The notes beneath the pieces were generated by a model. That model had not been told where the DNA came from and did not search any database. It worked only from the letters and a program-made list of their open reading frames with translations. Below, one piece after another: positions 6,801-9,520 of a stretch of DNA of 9,520 bases (positions within the stretch are counted from its first letter, which is position 1; every line of letters starts with the position of its first letter). The translations under genes and the position numbers were made by a program. The DNA lies in contig JACDAZ010000449.1 in assembly GCA_013695175.1 (NCBI GenBank), positions 1 to 9,520 on the forward strand, in the 5' to 3' direction. Origin of the DNA: Flavisolibacter sp. GTDB lineage: Bacteria > Bacteroidota > Bacteroidia > Chitinophagales > Chitinophagaceae.

Positions 6801-7068
6801 TACCCAGGAAAGTAAATTAAAAGCAAAAGTTGAAAACAGACCCCTGGGTGGAGATGAAGTACAGGTTGCCTGTGCACAGGCTTGCCCAACACATGCTATT
6901 CGTTTCAGTAATGTAAATGATTCCCAAAGTGAAGTAGCCAGGATCAGGCAGGACAACCCGGGTCGTTTATTTTATGTGATAGAGCAGTTACATACTTTAC
7001 CAAACGTAAACTACCTGGCTAAGATCAGGAACACAGACGAGATTATAGAAGTAAAAGCAGCTCATTAA
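3859..7068 (+). CDS. actB: ActB: Fe-S / molybdopterin-oxidoreductase-like subunit of alternative complex III
   Basis: A 1069-residue fusion protein that links the ActC quinol site to the haems. The N-terminus has a twin-arginine motif, PRRDFLKYLG (46-55), then a short hydrophobic stretch ending in Cys66 (TLASC), suggesting Tat export. Residues about 70-770 resemble the molybdopterin-oxidoreductase family, but the N-terminal Cys cluster typical of active enzymes is not evident; ActB proteins are known to lack the Mo cofactor. A Thr/Pro/Gly/Ala-rich linker spans about 541-582. The C-terminal part has ferredoxin-type Cys groups: 812/815/818/822, 871/874/879/883, 903/909/913 and 975/978/1005/1009. 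The third group has Thr906 where a fourth Cys would be, fitting the known three [4Fe-4S] plus one [3Fe-4S]. The start is ATG 3859, with GGGA (3849-3852) six bases upstream; an ATG at 3847 would add only four residues. Confidence 0.95.
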   Translation: MKNKYWQSFAELNDSKDFQKRNHDEFKEELPFEDIDSTGLLDGKTPRRDFLKYLGFSTAAATLASCKMPVRKAIPFVNKPENVTPGIAKYYATTYVMDGDVLPIIAKVREGRPIKIEGNNLCSYTLGGTNARAQASVLDLYDTFRLTHPSRRNNNKFEEIPTYEQADRLVMDALQGLGGKPVVLLTSTVVSPSTKQIISEFIGRYPGSRHVQYDAISFNGALLANESSFGRRALPTYELDRAKVIVSIGADFLGAWPNGVENARKYSYGRKIDERNPQMSKHYQFESYLSMTGACADERFTHRPSETGAVALALYSALGGSGAPAVNMADAQLKAGIEKVVADLQANRGAAVVICGSNDPNVQMVVNAINQSIGANGSILNWSQPVLVKQGNDKDMADLVNQMNAGQIGALLVYEANPAYDYFNPDAFKAGIQKVNLVVSFNEKMDETTQFAHFSMPAHHFLESWGDAEPKAGYYSFIQPTISPLFKTRNYQTSLLRWAGNNTDYETYFRQFWNGRLGGQQAFDQALQDGVIEGGSARPLGIAQTGATTAGTDTTKVAAVPAPTPQPLTGGGSYSGGNVGDAIAQLSTARNAGKDEVVLYQKVSMASGKQSSNPWLLELPDPITRASWGNYAMISLAKAKELGIKVDTDYEYYPEKPVIRLSVNNKEISLPILIIPGMNAHTIAVAVGFGRSEAFSKASDGIGQNVFQFARFNGTTVEYDNAVTVSDKTFGKEKIAQVQIHNTYDGRTEVVKETTLATFMKHPTQYTKFREELATAYASKTGDYRKEATLYGDQDHVQPGLKWGMSIDMNSCIGCHACVVACHAENNVSVVGKHEVLRFHDMHWLRIDRYFVSDDKNPDDLKAVVFQPMLCQHCDNAPCENVCPVVATTHSSEGLNQMIYNRCIGTRYCANNCPYKVRRFNWADYTGADSFGNNQRPLIADGTLDEVVMQMNDELTRMVLNPDVTVRSRGVMEKCTFCVQRTQESKLKAKVENRPLGGDEVQVACAQACPTHAIRFSNVNDSQSEVARIRQDNPGRLFYVIEQLHTLPNVNYLAKIRNTDEIIEVKAAH

Positions 7069-7108
7069 CAGTAATGGGTAGATAAATTTTGACAAGAAAA
7101 ATTATAAA

Positions 7109-7141
7109 TAGCTAAAGCCTAAGCTAGTAGCTAAAAGCTTA
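7109..7141. repeat. Repetitive AGCT-rich spacer between actB and actC
   Basis: The 80-base actB-actC gap contains AGCTAAA twice (7110-7116 and 7129-7135), with a related AAGCTA between them. The same bases allow a stem TAAGCT (7120-7125) with AGCTTA (7136-7141), ending seven bases before the actC ATG. No Shine-Dalgarno is visible in front of actC. The repeats may be slippage products, or they may set the distance or structure of the actC leader. Confidence 0.4.
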
Positions 7142-7148
7142 AATAAAT

Positions 7149-8591
7149 ATGGCATTACTTAAGTACGAATCGCAGGTAAGAGCACCACTGGTAGAAGGGA
7201 ATAAAGATTATCACCAGATAACAGAAGATATTTGTCGCCCTGTAGAAGGCCGTGCTTCAACGCTTTGGTGGATAGGATTTTTAATTTCAGTAGCCTTATT
7301 ATTATTTGGAGTTTATTCTGTTTACCGCGAGGTTACCTATGGTACACACCAGTGGAATCTTAATAAAACGATCGGCTGGGGTTGGGATATTACAAACTTC
7401 GTATGGTGGGTTGGTATTGGTCACGCAGGTACACTTATCTCTGCCATCTTATTACTTTTTCGCCAGGGCTGGAGAACGGGTGTAAACCGTGCAGCTGAAG
7501 CCATGACGATTTTTGCGGTGATGTGTGCCGGTCAGTTTCCTATCTTTCACATGGGTAGGGTGTGGAATGCATTTTTCGTATTGCCCTATCCAAACACTCG
7601 TGGACCGCTATGGGTAAATTTTGATTCTCCACTTCTTTGGGACGTATTTGCGATATCAACCTATTTTACCGTTTCTCTTTTATTCTGGTACAGTGGTTTA
7701 TTACCTGATCTTGCCACCCTGCGTGACCGTGCACGTGAAAAATGGAGAAAATCTTTTTATGGAGTGGCAGCATTCGGATGGACAGGTTCTACCAAACACT
7801 GGCAGCGTCATGAAAGTTTATCTCTGGTACTGGCAGGTTTATCAACTCCTCTTGTACTTTCTGTACATACAATCGTATCATTTGACTTTGCCACATCGGT
7901 CATTCCCGGATGGCACACTACTATCTTCCCTCCATATTTCGTGGCAGGTGCTATATTCTCAGGATTTGCCATGGTACAAACCCTGTTGCTGGTAACAAGA
8001 AAAGTTTTGCATCTGGAGGAGTATATTACCATAGAACATATAGATGTAATGAACAAGGTTATTGTTCTTACAGGATCTATTGTAGGTATTGCCTATTTAA
8101 CTGAGTTGTTCATGGCCTGGTATTCCGCTGTTAAGTATGAGTGGTTTGCATTTGAACAAAACAGGGCTAACCTTTTCAGCCCTTATGGCTGGAGTTATTG
8201 GATAATGATGGGATGTAACGTTGTGTCGCCACAAATATTCTGGTTCAGGAAAATGCGTCGCAATCTTTTAGTTACATTCTTCATGTCTATACTGGTTAAT
8301 ATAGGAATGTGGTTTGAACGTTTTGTAATCATCGTTACATCATTATACAGGGATTATTTACCATCATCCTGGAGTACCTATTATTCTCCAACAATATGGG
8401 AGGTTGGTTTTTATCTCGGCACTTTTGGTTTATTCTTTACCTGCTTTTTCCTTTTTGCAAAATTCTTCCCTGTAATTGCTATAGCGGAGATCAAGCACAT
8501 ATTGAAGAAAAGCGGTGGGAATTATAAAGAGCAGATGACACCGGTAGAAGAAGAAAAAGTTGAAGAGTTTGCGCATGCGCATACTCATTGA
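7149..8591 (+). CDS. actC: ActC: NrfD-like quinol-oxidising membrane subunit of alternative complex III
   Basis: A 480-residue polytopic inner-membrane protein of the NrfD/PsrC family that binds and oxidises menaquinol and passes electrons to the ActB clusters. About ten hydrophobic helices can be traced, roughly at 38-58, 84-105, 116-135, 162-186, 223-245, 262-284, 303-324, 346-366, 373-396 and 416-446, matching the helix count known for ActC. The segment AGQFPIFHMGRVW (127-139), with His134, and the acidic residues Asp165 and Asp246 fall where quinol-site residues are described in ActC, judged from memory rather than by alignment. The C-terminus is cytoplasmic-looking, acidic and ends EEFAHAHTH. 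It starts at ATG 7149, 80 bases after actB, and is followed by actD after 28 bases. Length and order fit the standard act operon. Confidence 0.95.
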   Translation: MALLKYESQVRAPLVEGNKDYHQITEDICRPVEGRASTLWWIGFLISVALLLFGVYSVYREVTYGTHQWNLNKTIGWGWDITNFVWWVGIGHAGTLISAILLLFRQGWRTGVNRAAEAMTIFAVMCAGQFPIFHMGRVWNAFFVLPYPNTRGPLWVNFDSPLLWDVFAISTYFTVSLLFWYSGLLPDLATLRDRAREKWRKSFYGVAAFGWTGSTKHWQRHESLSLVLAGLSTPLVLSVHTIVSFDFATSVIPGWHTTIFPPYFVAGAIFSGFAMVQTLLLVTRKVLHLEEYITIEHIDVMNKVIVLTGSIVGIAYLTELFMAWYSAVKYEWFAFEQNRANLFSPYGWSYWIMMGCNVVSPQIFWFRKMRRNLLVTFFMSILVNIGMWFERFVIIVTSLYRDYLPSSWSTYYSPTIWEVGFYLGTFGLFFTCFFLFAKFFPVIAIAEIKHILKKSGGNYKEQMTPVEEEKVEEFAHAHTH

Positions 8592-8594
8592 TTC

Positions 8595-8608
8595 AAAAGT
8601 TAAAAGTT
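8595..8608 (+). repeat. Two tandem AAAAGTT heptamers between actC and actD
   Basis: The 28-base actC-actD gap contains AAAAGTT twice in tandem (8595-8601 and 8602-8608), followed by the degraded copy AAACAGT and CAAA running into the actD ATG. The A-rich leader may itself help ribosome binding, since no GGAG-type site is present. Two copies are too few to exclude chance. Confidence 0.4.
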
Positions 8609-8619
8609 AAACAGTCAAA

Positions 8620-9216
8620 ATGGCTATAAAAAAATTTGTTGTATCTAATTTTTACGATGAACAAATCTTGTTTCCGGCAATAAAGGGAGTAAGAAAGCAG
8701 GGGTATAAAATACATGATGTGTATATACCCTTTCCTATTCATGGATTGGATGCAGCTATGGGATTAAGAGATACAAGTTTACATACGGCAGGTTTTATTT
8801 ATGGTATCACCGGTACTACTGTGGCTTTTTCTTTTATAACATGGGCATTTACTACGGACTGGCCATTGAACATAGGTGGTAAACCATTTTTTGCCCTTCC
8901 TGCATGGATCCCTATCATCTTTGAATTAACCATATTATTTGCTGCAGTAGGAATGGTAATGACATTTTGCTATCTGTGTCAACTGGCTCCTTTTGTAAAA
9001 AAAGATCATTTTAATCCACGTTCCACCGACGATACTTTTGTGGTGGTGATAGAATGCAGTGATAAGACAAATGAAAACGAGGTGATAGATTTTTTAACCG
9101 GTTTGGGTGGAGCTGATGTAGAAGTGCAATATAGAGAAACAGGTTGGTGGATTGGAAGTTACGATAAAGAACAAAAGTTATATGACCATAATGTGGAGAC
9201 ATTGGTAAATCCTTAA
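8620..9216 (+). CDS. actD: ActD: DUF3341 membrane subunit of alternative complex III
   Basis: A 198-residue subunit with the DUF3341 layout: a soluble N-terminal part (1-54) starting MAIKKFVVSNFYDEQ, with IHDVYIPFPIHGLDAAMGLRDT (31-52) as the characteristic stretch; helix 1 at about 56-78; a short loop NIGGKPFFALPAWIP; helix 2 at about 97-122; and a soluble C-terminal part (123-198) with TDDTFVVVIEC, a ferredoxin-like fold segment. ActD packs against the membrane subunits of the complex; no cofactor site is expected and none is seen (Cys117 and Cys120 are in the second helix and Cys146 is isolated). Its start at ATG 8620 follows actC after 28 bases with an A-rich leader, and its stop lies six bases before actE, implying coupled expression. 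Confidence 0.94.
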   Translation: MAIKKFVVSNFYDEQILFPAIKGVRKQGYKIHDVYIPFPIHGLDAAMGLRDTSLHTAGFIYGITGTTVAFSFITWAFTTDWPLNIGGKPFFALPAWIPIIFELTILFAAVGMVMTFCYLCQLAPFVKKDHFNPRSTDDTFVVVIECSDKTNENEVIDFLTGLGGADVEVQYRETGWWIGSYDKEQKLYDHNVETLVNP

Positions 9217-9222
9217 TAGAAG

Positions 9223-9520
9223 ATGAAGAAATTACTAACAATAACAGGGTTCATTACATTAGTTACAGGTTTTATAGCCTGTGGAGGTGCCGAGGGTAAC
9301 GATCCCGGCAGAGCCTATATGCCTGATATGTATTACAGCCGGGCATATGAAGCTTTTGGTTATAACAACTTACCTGAAGATCATGATCTGAAAAGCAAGG
9401 GTATATATTATACCGGTAAACCGGTGCCGGGTACCATTGCCAGAGGTGATGCTTTTAGTTTTCCTGTTCCTGCAGGGGATAGTGGTTATGCTCTTGCCGC
9501 AGGTTATCGTAATGCTACAA
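9223..9520 (+). CDS. actE: ActE: lipoprotein cytochrome c subunit of alternative complex III (5' part)
   Basis: The gene runs off the window; 99 codons are visible. It begins ATG 9223, six bases after the actD stop, with AGAAG directly in front. The N-terminus is a lipoprotein signal with a lipobox ending in Cys20 (GFIACGG), so the mature protein should be lipid-anchored on the periplasmic side of the inner membrane. The following GRAYMPDMYYSRAYEAF (29-45) is the segment typical of ActE, the monohaem cytochrome that can pass electrons from the complex to an oxidase. The CXXCH haem motif is not within the visible part, so the cytochrome assignment rests on position in the operon and this N-terminal segment. 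Confidence 0.88.
   Translation, partial: MKKLLTITGFITLVTGFIACGGAEGNDPGRAYMPDMYYSRAYEAFGYNNLPEDHDLKSKGIYYTGKPVPGTIARGDAFSFPVPAGDSGYALAAGYRNAT

Noticed and set aside
6617..6956. Antisense frames of 91 and 108 codons inside actB
   Set aside because: They lie opposite the conserved Fe-S domain, have atypical composition and no family features; they are shadows of actB.
7621..8104. Alternative plus-strand frames inside actC
   Set aside because: The residues are typical of frame-shifted membrane-protein code; the actC frame is continuous and conserved across the region.
3859..8591. Polysulfide or nitrite reductase (Psr/Nrf-type) operon instead of ACIII
   Set aside because: ActB and ActC share these families, but the ActB fusion, the DUF3341 gene, the multihaem ActA and the lipoprotein actE in this order are specific to ACIII.
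1..9520. CRISPR array, tRNA/rRNA gene, insertion sequence or phage genes
   Set aside because: No regularly spaced repeats, tRNA-like cloverleaf, transposase or phage protein was seen on either strand.

Overview
This window looks like a chromosomal segment from a member of the Bacteroidota, most likely of the Chitinophagaceae/Sphingobacteriia type. The evidence is the protein sequences, the moderately AT-rich base use, weak or absent Shine-Dalgarno sequences, promoter elements resembling the Bacteroidota -7 consensus TAnnTTTG, and a respiratory operon typical of the phylum. The lineage call is inference from sequence character; no search was run.

Left part (1-2171). The first 348 bases hold no convincing gene but contain three separate inverted repeats (12-62, 140-195, 221-252). 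Next comes purN (minus strand, 349-930), a purine-biosynthesis transformylase. It is divergent from a secreted TPR protein (plus, 971-1864) across a 40-base spacer, and both genes use GTG starts. The TPR gene runs tail to tail into a small two-helix membrane protein (minus, 1856-2143) with a 9-base overlap.

Right part (2172-9520). An AT-rich spacer with a 15-base palindrome and a candidate -7 element leads into five co-directional genes: actA, actB, actC, actD and the 5' part of actE. They encode alternative complex III (ACIII), the quinol:cytochrome c / quinol:oxidase electron-transfer complex that replaces cytochrome bc1 in many Bacteroidota. ActC (NrfD-like) provides the membrane quinol site. 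ActB (molybdopterin-oxidoreductase-like domain fused to a four-cluster Fe-S domain) and ActA (multihaem cytochrome c) carry electrons on the periplasmic face. ActD is a two-helix membrane subunit, and ActE is a lipid-anchored cytochrome c cut off by the window end before its haem motif. actF and oxidase genes would be expected beyond the edge.

The window is mostly a known system. The points worth a second look are ActA, which has six CXXCH motifs because a monohaem domain and an extra membrane helix precede the pentahaem part; the hairpin cluster after purN; the mirrored GTG start regions; the palindrome upstream of actA; a hairpin between actA and actB; and short repeat-like spacers between act genes. 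I did not find a convincing undescribed system.
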